Source: Mesodorylaimus sp. YZB2_4
Taxonomy: Eukaryota; Nematoda; Enoplea; Dorylaimida; Dorylaimidae
Reading direction: 5' to 3'
DNA: 64,000 nt
Assembly: GCA_030248295.1 (NCBI GenBank)
Contig: JASANH010001508.1
Coordinates: 1,116,001 to 1,180,000 of the forward strand
The number at the start of each line of letters is the position of its first letter. Within the stretch, counting starts at the first letter, position 1. The position numbers and the translations under genes are program-made. Positions 21,976-33,455 of the stretch are shown here, piece by piece. The notes beneath the pieces were generated by a model. It was given only the letters and a program-made list of their open reading frames with translations, did not search any database and was not told the DNA's origin.

Positions 21976-23992
21976 ATGAGTGTGACGGATGGGAAAGAAA
22001 TGAGGAGGAGCAACTTATCATCTTATACAACTGTCATTGATGCGCGAGGCGCAGCAAGCGTCACCTGTTCGTCAAATGACGACATTGATGCTGGCAGCAG
22101 TTGGCTCTATGCTTTGCGCAGTGAGCAGGTGAATGCCGCAATGGGCTCTGCAAAGAAGACGCCGTGCTGAACTGAAACTGATTTCACTATATTCTTTCTC
22201 AAAGCCTGGCTTTTTAATCTTGTTTTTCTGTACTCCTCCGTTGTTTCGAGCCATGCTTTCGACTGCCTCCCCGAATGGTTTATCAGCAACTTGTGCTTCG
22301 GCCAGCAAAGCCAGTAAGCCAGCGTCACAAAGTCGAAAGCGTAATAGTTTGCGCTTATCACTGAGAAGGTTCAGCCATCATGGCGCAACTGCCAGTAGCA
22401 ACAAAGCATCGAAAAGTGACGCTCTCAATTCTGATCCACATTCTACAACGCTGGATTTGGAAATATACCCTTGGCTACGGTATGCTGACGGATTTATATA
22501 TGGCTTGCGTTGAAACTTGTTCGGCTAGTACAGGAGAAATGACTTTGCTGTGGTAAGATAAGGCCTCTGCTTGTGAGTCCAATCAGTAGCTTATCAGCTT
22601 AAACATTCTTTTTCTTTCTTTCTCACTGGTATCAAAATGTTTCTTTAGCTGCCAGCAATGCATTCTTCGACTCGCTCAAAACCAGAAAGTGGACCCTGAC
22701 GAACGTGTCAAGACCAGCGTCAGTATCAGGAATCTCGCATTCGGCACCGGAACTTTGGCCGTTGCCCTGCTGAGCGAACTATTTTCTGCTTCTTCTCTGC
22801 AAGAAGCATTCAAACAGCTGGCAGCCAGTTTCGAATATTGTGCTTCACAGAACTCGACTGCTGCACTGTGGCTTCAGTTCTACACTGTGCTGTTGCCTGA
22901 TTTGCACTCCGTCCTGTGTCCATTTGAGGTAAAGTACACATGTGTGCTGGCCAATGGAGCCGCCTGCTTTTCCTTCTTCCTTGACTTGTCGTTAGTTATC
23001 TCTTCGTCCAGTGTACTGTCAGTCCTGCGCCCATGGTCTGACATCCATTGAGTCATTAGCCCCTGTTTGACCCAGCCTGTCCACAGTGCAGCAGATTCAT
23101 CTAGCCCAGGGATACTTGCTTCATTCTCTCCCTACCCTGGTGCCTGCCCGCTCTCTAGGTTTGTCCAGTCACACATTTGCACCACCTTTTAGGAATCCAC
23201 TTTCAGCGACATTCGGAAGATGTGTCTAATCGCATTCCGTGATTCCGTTGTTTTGGACCCTGATTTATGTTACGGTAAGTTCACCCTGTTCGGGCATTCC
23301 TCTTCTTACATGTCGACACGGCCTGTCCAAGTCAGGAAATAAGAAAATAGCCAAAAACGTGTCTATCCTTGAGACTATACGAAAGCCGTTATTATCGTTT
23401 CTAGGAATACTAATCAACGGCAGCAGCTGCGATGTCAATCCCGTTATTCAGCGTATGCTTCTTGTGCTCGAGGTAGGTAGTCAACGAAAGAATGTGAAAG
23501 CCGTTTCCAGTAAGAAAGGTTGCTTCATAAAAATCGATTTTTTTCCAGCAAAGCACTCGTGATGGTTCCACTGAGCATGCGACGATTCAAAGTCTCTGCG
23601 AAAAGCTCATTGAGGATTTTTCGCCATTGGAAATGTCGCTATACCAACTACCATCCGCATCCAGTCAGCTCTTTTTCATCGAAGATCAAGACATAACTCG
23701 CCACCGCTCTGTTTCTCCAAAGCCCTTGCAACGACTGCTACGTAGAGCTAAAGGTCCATAGACTCTGGCCTCCTATTTCTGCTAGCAAGAAATGTTCATT
23801 TTAGGCAGCTTCACTGCTCTGACTTCTAGCGACCAATCGTCTGATTTGGGCATTCCGAGCGCGTTTTTAGAAGTGAAACCGTGGAATCAAGGTCGAAGCC
23901 GGTCTCCGTTGGCTCGAGTCAGAAATGCTCTTCGATCTGAAAGCGGCTCAGACACACCAAGAAGACACAGCTATGCGCCAGGATCCATGTGA
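21976..23992 (+). CDS. PRR5/Protor-like protein (HbrB-type TORC2 subunit)
   Basis: This is probably the Protor/PRR5 subunit that binds Rictor in TOR complex 2. Exons are about 21976-22117, 22287-22479, 22649-22928, 23194-23275, 23405-23472, 23549-23753 and 23805-23992; phases join and give about 385 residues, close to human PRR5 (388). A Ser/Arg-rich N terminus is followed by an HbrB-like helical region: LQFYTVLLPDLHSVLCPFE, then IRKMCLIAFRDSVVL, then NPVIQRMLLVLEQSTRDG, matching the family pattern of 'VLPxLQAIFxPV ... LRxFRDxIxL ... PAIVQMLLVLQ'. Next comes IEDFSPLEMSLYQLPS and a Ser/Arg-rich C terminus (RHRSVSPKP, SDTPRRHSYAPG) with basic phosphosite-like motifs. The identification rests on motif order and length. 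The exact first donor is uncertain. Confidence 0.65.
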
Positions 23993-24821
23993 AAAAGAAA
24001 AAATCGTGCCTGCCAGCGCACTATAGTGTAGGTCAGGAGACACGTTTGCTTATCTGCTTCAGTCATAAAAGGATACCGTACCCTATCGTGTCACAAATGC
24101 AAGAATGCGCCCTTGCTCGATCAGGTTGCCAGGCTCACACATTGCAGCTCTGTAAGAGCGGACCGCATAATATCATGGCTTACAATCAGTAAGCGCGTAG
24201 CGAATACATGACTCAGGACATACATTACAAGGTAGAGATATCTGAAGAGTCAAGGTACATAAATGATCAATGAGGATGACCCAGAGTCATAATAATGCCA
24301 TCAGGCCAGACTATTATGTAACCATGTGCAAACCCTGCCTAGGCAAAAGTGTCACCTAGCTGCCCTGGCAGAGCATTCGTGTCCCCGTCAATGCTCTCAC
24401 TATACTTCTCTTCAGTGCATTTCGTCCGTGCGGGCTGGCATAATATTCCAAATCTTTTTTGTAATGGTGGATTCAACTTAGGAAAGCGGCACTCGTCACA
24501 GGCTTACGTCAATTAGCCATTTCCGCTGCTTCCATAAACGGCAGTCGTTGCTGGCTGAGACATCAAGTTTCTGAAAAGCTAATAAACCTGGACGATGAGC
24601 AAATACAACACCTATCTTCAACTGATCTGGGAATGGCCGACTTCTCAAAGCTCTATTGTCGACGCAATAGCCCGCATCGAACATTCCGATTAGAATGGCG
24701 AAAAAGCGAGCGAATTCAAAGCATGGTCGCCGCCAGTAGTCGACTTTATGTCGATTACGGGGACCAGTCGCATGTCTCGACAGTTCCTTATTTCAACGCA
24801 CCCGACACACATTAATTCATT
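23993..24821 (+). other. Spacer with a possible unassigned coding exon (24485-24815)
   Basis: From about 24485 an open stretch reads ALVTGLRQLAISAASINGSR ... LDDEQIQHLSSTDLGMADF and stops with TAA at 24813-24815, six bases before the synaptotagmin start codon. It could be an alternative last exon of the PRR5-like gene or an unrelated upstream exon. I do not recognise it. Confidence 0.35.
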
Positions 24822-26711
24822 ATGATTCATTTGACATTAGAAGAAAAATTAGCCATCGTGGCCGCCTGCACAGCCGTTATTCTTTTGCTGGCTACTATTA
24901 TGGCTTGCAAATTGTCACCCGCCTGCTTTTTGTACAGATTATGCCCGCTCAGGGCCACATATGCCGACGACGATGAAGAAATGGCTGTCAAAGGTGGGAG
25001 TATAATGGCTTAGAAAGGACCAAAAGAAATCTCCCTTTCTTTTCAGTACAAGCACATCATGACGACTTGAAAACGCGATATAGACTAATAGATTACAAAA
25101 CCCTTCTGCCTGCCGTGCCTTCGATCAAAGTAACAACATTGGATGAGACCCCAAGTTATACTTCTTGCCCACCCAAGCACGATGTATGCGTAAGAGCAGA
25201 AGTTGACTATGACACTTTTGGGGGCGCTGATACTTTGAACCCAATCCGACGATCGAATGGGTCAATTTCTGGTTCTAGTACTGGTTCTAGCGAGGTATGC
25301 CCTTTAAGAATGCCCATTCCTACCCTGCCATAACGTATCTATACTTTTGGCCAGCACATCGGACCGCCCCGGACTCGACTCCTACCAAGACTTCGTCAGA
25401 ACAGTGGTAGCGGCACACTGTCTTCTGACTGCGATGACACCGTATTGGCTTCGGCTCCAGCAAATTTGGAGATCGGCCTTCAGTACAATGAGGCGCAAGA
25501 GAAAGTGACCATGGTACTTTACAGAGCCCGTCGCGTCCCTCCTAATGTGTACGGTGGTGCCAACGATAGCTATGTCCAAGTGATAGTGGGCAAGGATAGC
25601 AACAAGTACTGGCGTCGCAAATCGGACGTGCCTGTCGATGACCTATTACGTCGTAAAGCGGTCAGCCCCACGCGGGTCAAACATTTAGCCACTACGGAGA
25701 AACCGGAAGTGGAAGTCGGTTATTCAAAACTAGCCGAATTCCAGACTAGAATCGTTCGCAAGGACGCCGATCCAATTTTCAAGGAGCGGTTTGTAGTGGA
25801 CGATGTGAAAGAAAAGGATAAAAAGCACGTTTGGATCAAATTCATTTTGCACAGTATCGATCGATTTTCGCACGAGCACGTTGTTGGAACGAGGCAAATC
25901 GGATTGGACAGAGCTGTCCCGCCTGATACGGATATGGAGCGAGGGAAATTTAGCTTGTCGTTGGATCAGTACACGCCGGTAAGGTTTCTACGATGACATA
26001 GGTACAAGCAAGGGGTGGCAGGGCACGCATTCTAGAACTTGGGCAATGTGACGCTGAGTCTGTGCTACATGCCAACGGCTGCTCGGTTGGTCGTCACGGT
26101 GACCAAGATAGCCAATCTGAGGCCGCCTGACGGCCTGTTAGAAACGAGTAAGCCTGAACCTAAACTGTCACTAGCTCATTGAAGAGTCAAAACCTTGATT
26201 TCAGATCCGTACGTGAAGGGTGTCATATTGAGGAGGGGTAAAGTGTTGGAGAAACACGTCACATCGCCCCAACTGAATGTCACCAGTCCAAGTTTCACAG
26301 AAGAGCCGTTAGTATTTGACGTGCCGACATCCGAATTAGAGAAGATAGTGCTTTTAATCACCATTATCAATGACGAGTCCCGTCTCGATAATGACAACAC
26401 ATCGACAGCGAGTGGGATTGGAGGGAGGCGTCGTTCAGTTAGTGACTCCTTTGACACTGAATCTGGTCTGGAAAGTAGGTTCTGACATGGCACAGCCATT
26501 CCTAGTGCATTACCTGCCTAACATTCAAGGCGAACCCCCATTACACAAATCCCGCAGCAACAACTGTGTGTCGAGCAAGCCGTGCACTCCTCTCGGGCGA
26601 CTAGCATTTGGATCGTTGGCTGCGGTTGATGCAAATTCCAGAAGGCATTGGGCAGAAATGATGAGCAATCCGAGGAAGCAAATAGTTCATACGCATAAAC
26701 TAAGACCATAA
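24822..26711 (+). CDS. Synaptotagmin-like protein with two C2 domains
   Basis: This is a membrane-anchored tandem-C2 protein of vesicle trafficking. Exons are about 24822-24993, 25047-25294, 25355-25978, 26036-26147, 26205-26474 and 26530-26711, summing to 536 codons with matching phases. A single helix lies at residues 9-28 (IVAACTAVILLLATIMACKL), followed by a Cys-containing juxtamembrane stretch. C2A starts LEIGLQYNEAQEKVTMVLYR and includes ANDSYVQV and TRIVRKDADPIFKERFVV. C2B starts GNVTLSLCYMPTAARLVVTV and ends with HWAEMMSNPRKQIVHTH, the HWxxML..PR.PI..WH signature of synaptotagmin C2B. In the C2A loops only some calcium-ligand Asp positions are present (FILHSIDRFSHEHV lacks the usual DxDxxxxD), suggesting weak or no calcium binding. 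C2B has a Ser/Asp/Asn-rich insertion (DNDNTSTASG). Confidence 0.88.
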
Positions 26712-27976
26712 TGCCTGCCTAGACAACAGAATCTGATGCTCGAGTGGTGCGGGTTGATATCTTGCGTCCTGTGTGTACGGAACAGACATTTGAAGTGTGC
26801 TACTGGAAAACGGCGTCAAGGCAAGCATATACTGTAAAGCGAGCACTTACCACACAGTAATGCTGTAAGGTTATGTTTTCTGTCACACATGTTCATAATG
26901 TAATCTCCAACTGATAACATGCGCAACCCGTTTCTGCGACTCCAAACAAGGCGAACTGGATAAAACTGAACTGCAAACTGCCAATCAAATTCCGTTGGAT
27001 AGTGCAAGAAAGAATATAACGACTCTGATGATTGGCGGCAAGTACATAGCATATAAAGTAAAGTATGTAGAGTCCGTCTGGCAACTAGGATCATTAGCAA
27101 CCAGGGTGATGTTTCAGCCATAGTCCAGGTCGGAAGCCTTGGCTGACTGCCCTGGGTTTCTGGCCAGCTGCAAAAGCTGCACCGGTCACTCCCGCCTCTA
27201 ATGCGGACGCAGACGTTTTACAAAGAATGCAGGTTTCCCTGCAATGATTACAGGTGCAGTAGAAGCATCCATGTATAGACCAGTTTGGATGACTAGGTTT
27301 TGGCCAACAGTCACTCTCCCAGACTGACTCTGGCGCTACAGCATGTCTGCATTTTGTATGCCTTCTCGTTAAGACAAGTAAAGACGGACCGACCAGAAGG
27401 TAGCGCAGCCTTGGTCCTTTTAGGAGACTTTTTTAATATTTGTGTTGGCCGAAGCCCTTTGCTAATAGCTGCCCAGCAGTCAAACCTTCTAAGCAAAGTT
27501 GTGCTGGGACCGGCACACACAGCAGCGTCCCTCTGCATGTCCACGAGGACCACCTCCGCGCGAGGGCATCCTATACTGGACACGGACTTCCTCGGAAGAT
27601 GGCCGGTGGGCTGTGAACCCTGTCGGTGTTCGACAGCCGAGACTGTCTACTCGTTTGGCTTCCGTCTCTCCACTCGGAGCACCTCGACGGTACCGGGTAA
27701 GTCACCCACTGCCTGACGTGCAAGGTCAGCGAGGGTTTATGGTTCGCAAACCGATCACTGAGGGCTGAACCCGTGTCCACTCGCGCGCTTCCAAGCAATA
27801 CGGAGAGATGAATGCCGAACCGCTGCACAGCCGCGGCCGCCTAAAAATAAGTTGTGCGTTCTGATGAGCGTGCAGACAAGCTTCGATTGACCCACATGAG
27901 TCGTCATCGAAGAAACACGGAGATCACTGGTACACAGCACAAAGGCACGCAAAACGAGCATTCAAAAAGTGGCTGA
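26712..27976. other. Spacer with a degraded repeat-family-2 copy near 27690-27845
   Basis: On the minus strand, 27845-27690 shares GCAGCGGTTCGGCATTC and GTATTGCTTGG with the tRNA-like head at 29975. The rest, including frames at 27300-27770, shows no recognisable protein. Confidence 0.45.
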
Positions 27977-29033
27977 TCACTTCTTGCCCTTCTTTCCTTT
28001 CGGGGATGGCTTCTTGGTTTGTCCGCCGCCTGGCTTATCGAACACGTTCGATTGTGCTGCCGCCAACGTTGCTTGCGGAGCTTCCGACATTGCAGGAGCC
28101 GCGGCCTTCTTCCCTCCTTTCTAGAATAGTAGTAAGAATGAGAACAACTGTCGACTCGCGATCAGAGGGAGCTCTTACCTTGTTCTTCGGGGACGACGCG
28201 GGCATAAGAGAAAGATAGGCGCCTTCGCCCTTATCTTCCGACGAGCCCTAAAAGGGAGACCCATCAGATAGCGCAGATTTAGTAAGTGAAGTTCGTACCT
28301 TGGGAATCGATTTGTCGAACACATTCGACTGAGCCATGGCCATCGTTTCTTGAGGGGCCGGATCGGCGGCTGCTGCTTTCTTTCCTTTTGCTTTGGGCGA
28401 CGCTTGGCCCGTCTTCTGGTCGTCCCTTGATTTTCTGTCGCCTGTTTCTCCGTCGCCTGCTTCTCCGACACCTGCTTCTCCGACTCTTGTTTCTCGGATC
28501 CTGCTTTTCCCGACTAAAACGAGGGTGACTGTGAAGGAAACAGTGTTCAGATCCTGGTCTTACCTTGGCGCTTGCTTTCCTTGAAACCGCACTCTTAGCG
28601 ACGGTCGACGCCTCTCCTGGTCCTTCGCCCTCCTCTTCTTCGGTGGGGGTTTCTTCTTCCCTTCGGAGCCTAAAAAGTGCCTTCGCTGCTGGCAATGCGA
28701 GAAAGGTGGGACCGAGACCAAGCCCTAACTAAGGTATCATCGCTTACCTTTGCCCTTGCCTTTCTTCTTGCCAGAGGTTTTCTTGCCGGCTGCCGTGCTG
28801 GCTTCGATTGCCACTGCTGATGCTTCTCCGCCTTCGCCTTCGCCTTCTTCCTGGTTCTCGGCTTCCTCGCTCTTCTTGCCTTTCTTTTTCTTCTCTTTCT
28901 TGGCGCAGAGGTGAACGATGAACGGTACTGTCGCCACCAAGCACACGACCAGCACGATCAACCAGACCCACGGCCACGACTGCTCACCGTCCACCAACCC
29001 GCCCAGTCGCATCGGAGCCATCTCCGCGAACAC
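27977..29033 (-). CDS. Lysine-rich single-pass membrane protein, unrecognised
   Basis: I do not recognise the family. The first exon (29033-28747) starts MFAEMAPMRLGG and has one helix (WPWVWLIVLVVCLVATVPFI). A long charged tail follows (AKKEKKKKGKKSEEAENQEE...). The second exon (about 28673-28566) repeats the theme (EEETPTEEEEGEGPGEAS beside EEAENQEEGEGEGGEAS), so it looks like an internal duplication. Later exons (about 28513-28301, 28250-28181, 28125-27977) carry GKKAAAADPAPQ...AQSNVFDKSIPK and GKKAAAPAMSEAPQ...AQSNVFDKPGG, a second repeated unit, and end in KKGKK and a stop at 27977. The topology and Lys/Glu tail recall triadin/junctin or ribosome-receptor p180-like proteins. The reading frame across the second and third exons does not join cleanly with the obvious splice sites, so the exon model is provisional. 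Confidence 0.6.
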
Positions 29034-29689
29034 AGACTGATTTCATTTTAATCCGACCGCACACGACCGAGACCACGCACAACAATGAAGTGTATCGGGC
29101 CGCTCCGCTTTTGTCACTACGTATTGTACAGCTGTGCGAGGTCTTGTGAAACACGATTTAGCACCAGTTAAATTAGCGCAAGTCCGTGAGCAGCAGCAGT
29201 CGTTTATTCACTGTTGATACGGCCATGTTCACGAAAACCAATTGCTTCACAGATCAAAATTTGTGATCAGCCACAAAAAGAGTTAACTGCGCCTATCTTT
29301 TCCGATTGCACCATCATAATTTGAAAAATGAGCCTCTGAGATAATGTCCAAGTCCCAAGGGGCGCCACGCGCCCCTTCACTCCGTCTCCCCTCGCCCCTG
29401 TAGTTATATGCCATAAGACGCAGGTGTGCTGTAAATCCCGCTTAGAGCTTAAGTTTAGTGCATATCTTTTGATTTTTCATGTCTCTTTCTGCGCAGATCC
29501 TAGATTATGAGCCTCTTCCTAATCATTCTTGATATCATGGTCCTATCCTACCGTACATGACAATGACCGGAATGAATTTGGGACATGTGCTGGCAGTATT
29601 CATGCGTGTTCAGAAGCGACACTGCTGTCGACAAACTCGTCGGTTTGATGGTCCAGTCGCCTTTCCAATTATGTCCAAAAGCTACCCTC
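29034..29689. other. Upstream spacer of the lysine-rich protein gene
   Basis: No gene or repeat is supported. It presumably contains that gene's promoter. Confidence 0.3.
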
Positions 29690-29975
29690 GGTCGGGGTCT
29701 TTCAGGCATCAGTCTCTCATATCTCCACCGACACCGCTTGGGTGCGCTGGTTATACACTTCCTATATGATTGCGAAAGCGGCCGCTGGACCGAGTGTGCA
29801 GAAGGCGTGGATAGTTATACTTACTCGTCTGCCTCTCGTAATTGTGAGCCAGGGCCAGACACGAGACGATCCATCACCGGGGATCGAGCCCAGGATGAGT
29901 CCAGCTAATCGCTCCCAAGCAATACAGAACGACCAATGCCGAACCGCTGGACCACCACGGCCGTCGCCTTTTGGG
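29690..29975 (-). mobile_element. tRNA-derived SINE, family 2, minus-strand copy
   Basis: Read on the minus strand from 29975, the head GGCCGTGGTGGTCCAGCGG contains a tRNA A-box-like word. GGCTCGATCCCCGG, an internal B-box, follows about 55 nt downstream. The tail contains CCAGCGCACCCAAGCGG. Fragments of the same tail are at 1101-1165 and 35910-35990, and a degraded head is at 27.7-27.85 kb. Confidence 0.7.
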
Positions 29976-31500
29976 AGACTTACCACACCGCTTATTATGC
30001 CTATTATTCGCTTTCTGTGGCACGGTCTGGACAGTGTCCAAGCAGTCTTGACTGATTTGGCCGCTGCTGTGGGGAGCTCGCCCCTCACATTTAGAAATCG
30101 CCCCTCAGCAAATTCAATTTTAGTCAGATATTCTCCTAGCTTCTATCGATCACGCATTGGACGTCTAGATAAGAAAATTGATCATTCTAATGAGCCAGCT
30201 CTCTCTGTGGATCGGTCTAACGACTAGGTTTGTGAAAAGTGATCCTTTAACATTTTTGGCTGATACCCTAGGCCTAGGCTCATGAAGGATGACCAGTCAG
30301 TTTGACTTCCAGCTTGAATCAGAGATCTGATTCTGGATCAGCCGACCCCAGATAAGAGTTGACGAATCTAATCACTGGACTTATGTGTGCAAAGCAAAAC
30401 CATGTCAAGTCTGCAGCACGCCCTGAATTATAAGGTCAAACAGTATGCTGCGAGCTTCGATTAACGACAAGACCTCGGGACACAAAACCAAAGGGGACTT
30501 GGCATTTAACCCTTCCTTGGTCGCCCTCTTTTCATTGATTTTTTGCAAAATCTGATCTATCTGATTCGAATTGGATTTTCTCCAGAACGGCAAAAGCTAG
30601 CGAGCTCGGCGAGCGCTCATTTGAAAGAGGAGGGGGTATTTTGCTATCGAATGCGCTTAGTCCGACTTTCGTCTGCAGCCAGTTCGTAGAGGGAACAAGC
30701 GAGGAAGATGAGTCACCGCTGGCAGGCTGGCAGCGGGCTAAATCTTTGAGGGGTCGTCATTCGATAACGAAGGGGTTGCACGGGAAATGCCGCCGTAGGA
30801 TCATAGCTTGACATGTCTAATTGCTATGTTCCAAAAATTATCCAGGTCGGCTGGTGCAATTTGGAACGGGAGGTGCTCAAAGTTACCTCACTTCGAGTGA
30901 GGAAATTTGGACTAAACTTTGGAGTGGATTTGTGCAAGTTGAGAGCGCCCTGGAGAAAAAAAATTTTTTTTGTTCGAAAGAGCGCATCGTGTTGCACCAA
31001 ATTTGTCATTAGCATTTCTGCTGAAAATGCTTCTATGTCGAGAAAACAAGCGAGGAAGAGTTTTAGCCTTGTTTTTCGCACGATTCTCCCCGTGTGTGCG
31101 AAGTGCGATTTGAAACTGGCGCGTGCTGTAGGCGTACCTGCGGATCTTGACGGAGTGTGCGCGTCAGACAAAGAAGTAGATGGACAGGATCTTGGCTCTG
31201 GGTTGGGATTGATAACTGTAAGTGAAATCGTGTGTATTTTTGTGCGTCAGTCGCTAAATTTGCCGAGCCTGTTCAAAAGCTTGTTTATTCCGTTCAATTT
31301 CGTTGTTTTCGTCGTAGTTTTGGAACGTAAAAATTCAATTTTCCGCTACCTGTGAGTGTGTGTAATTTTGTATTTTCCCGACGTCGAGATTCATTGACGA
31401 CGTTTCGGCCGTCTAAACACGAGTTGGTAGATTTTTTGAAGTTTTCGGTCTCGTACAGTAGACTTGTTTCTCCGTCGGCTCCTTCGTGTATGACTAGTTG
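29976..31500. other. Spacer upstream of the zinc-finger gene
   Basis: A frame at 30813-31355 (+) is open but overlaps comparable frames on the other strand and has no recognisable motif. Part may be 5' UTR of the gene starting at 31779. Confidence 0.3.
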
Positions 31501-31519
31501 GTGTGAGGATGGCAGTTGA

Positions 31520-31640
31520 GCTGCAAACTTTGTCAATTTTTCCTCATGATATTGTTTCTTGTTTGTAGATCGGGGAAAGCCATTTGGACTTTGTCAATTT
31601 TTTCCATGATATTCTTTCTTGTTTTCAGATCGGGCGAAGT
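31520..31640 (+). promoter_or_regulatory. Tandemly duplicated splice-acceptor region upstream of the zinc-finger gene
   Basis: ACTTTGTCAATTTTTCCTCA...TTGTAGATCGGGGAAAGC (about 31526-31580) is repeated about 60 bp later as ACTTTGTCAATTTTTTCCAT...TTTCAGATCGGGCGAAG (about 31588-31640). Each ends in a polypyrimidine tract plus AG followed by ATCGGG, giving two alternative 3' splice sites before the start codon at 31779. Confidence 0.5.
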
Positions 31641-31778
31641 CGATCGGCAACGAAGGCAACGGAAGTGTTTGGTGGGCGTGTGGCTCTGAGGTGCCTCGAG
31701 GTCGTAAAGGTGAAAGTCGTTTCGTCAGGTCTGTGTCAACTGTATTTTAGTCGTCGGGTCTGTATTTTAGAAAATACT

Positions 31779-32778
31779 ATGGGATTTGTTCAAGACGAAG
31801 ATTTCGATTTTGATTCCGACGATCGTGGCTGGGGTTCATACGACATGCTCGGGGTTCCCGCGTCGGCAGGTGAAAGATTGTGGCGTCGAGACACCACCGA
31901 TAGTGATGAATTTTCAAGTGGTGACGAAGCTGAACCGACCGAACGTGGGTTCGACTGTGATGACATCTTTCGTTATGGAGAAACGGGCGACGAAGCGTAT
32001 TTGCCACCTGGCAGCGGCACTAAGATTTTGGTGAGTGACGTGATACTTTTTCTACACATTTTTTTGTGATTTATTCTCGACATTTCCTTTGTTGTGTTTT
32101 AGCGCGGTGGCGAATGTTGGCTCAACCGGAACGATATGCCGCTACAAGCCCCGTTTGGCTCCTCTTACACATCGACTTGGGGGGATGCCAATGAGATCGA
32201 CTGGGTTCCCGATGCGCCGACCGCCGAAGAGGTCAAGAATTTTGAGTTGCCGGTGAGCGCACCCGATGTGCTGCAACTATCTTCGAAAATGGGTCATTTG
32301 GATCAATGCAAAGATCCATCGATGTTTCAGATTGTCGAGCAAGAGACAGATTGTCGAGCAGAGATGCAAGAGTCGAGCAGGTTCGACTGGAATCCACAAT
32401 CGATGAAAGGCGAGACGAGTGGCGGGGACCAACAATTCGGTGCTATGGCTCAAGAATCGCAGACTAGTGAAGGTGGTGGCTTTCTGTCGTACGGCTTCGT
32501 GGGCTTGCCACGAGTGCCTGCTCATGGGCAGTTGTCCGAAGGCCAAACCAAGTGCCCGTATTGCGACAGGGTTTACAGCACGTCATTCCTGCATATTGTA
32601 AGATTTGGTTGACTTTAGAAAATTCTTTATTCTAGTCTATTCTTTTTAGGCTTTTTGTATCAGAAATCCGGTAGTGAAAGAAGCCAGGAAAGCATCGAAG
32701 TTGGCTTTCGAACGAGAAGCTATTGCCGAATGGCGAAGTGTGCCCAATCCAGAGACGCAAGCCTACCTACCTACCTAA
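31779..32778 (+). CDS. Acidic protein with a C2HC-type zinc finger, otherwise unrecognised
   Basis: Three exons (31779-32030, 32103-32597, 32650-32778) join in frame to 291 residues. The N terminus is strongly acidic and Tyr/Trp/Gly-rich (DEDFDFDSDDRGWGSYDM; SDEFSSGDEAEPTERGFDCDD). The middle is Gln/Ser-rich with FDWNP. Near the C terminus CPYCDRVYSTSFLHIAFC fits a C-x2-C-x9-H-x3-C zinc knuckle/C2HC finger, split by the last intron. The protein ends with a basic helix (KEARKASKLAFEREA). C2HC fingers of this spacing occur in ZC2HC-type and nucleic-acid-binding proteins. I cannot name an orthologue. Two GATTGTCGAGCA-type words (32330-32365) form a short internal repeat. Confidence 0.7.
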
Positions 32779-33455
32779 TAGGTAGGTTCCAGACTGAACA
32801 CACAGTTGCATAAATACGGTACTTTCGAGGTGACTGGTGCGCATAAGACTAATCTCTAGTTGCTACATATTTTGTTCCAAATATAATACTCACAGGAAGC
32901 TAACAGTGCCTTCCGTGCCCTGACACTCACTAAAGGACAATGTGTGGCGCTATACCCTACACCAGAACGACGAAACCTTCATCCGAGCGTCGATTCGCCT
33001 CGTTACGTCATGCATCAATACGACTCTATCAGACCGCTTTCACTGATGTTTCAAGCTTGTATAACCTCTTCTGTTTCACGCATTTTTCTCGGTTTTAACC
33101 CAACGTTGACTGGTACGTGTCAATTTCGGCTCGCTGCTTCGGCGGTGAGGCCGGTGGGGAAATTTTTAGATGGCGCTCGTGAAAGCGAGTGCATTATGCT
33201 CTTCAAATTCTCCCACGATAATGTCCCTTGTTTTGACCCGCAACATATACTGTACTTCTCGTGTAGCATTGATATGGAGCTGTAGCCTGTAACCGGGTAG
33301 TCTTTAGCGGCTGGTTGTTTGGATCACAATCACGCAACAAAACAGCCTTCTAACCCTACACTGACAAACAGCACAAAAACGTCAACAGTTTTATAACCAG
33401 TCTCTTATTGCGACAGCATAGGGGGCCAGGTAAAACCACAGTGATAAAACATTCC
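32779..33455. other. Convergent 3' spacer between the zinc-finger gene (+) and SLC38A9 (-)
   Basis: It contains a TAGGTAGG/CCTACCTA palindromic stretch at 32765-32790 at the end of the zinc-finger gene and otherwise nothing I can identify. Confidence 0.35.

Noticed and set aside
21413-21979. 188-residue open frame ending in an ATGA overlap with the PRR5-like start
   Set aside because: The composition is not protein-like, no family motif is present and an overlap of this kind means little in a eukaryote; more likely upstream untranslated sequence.
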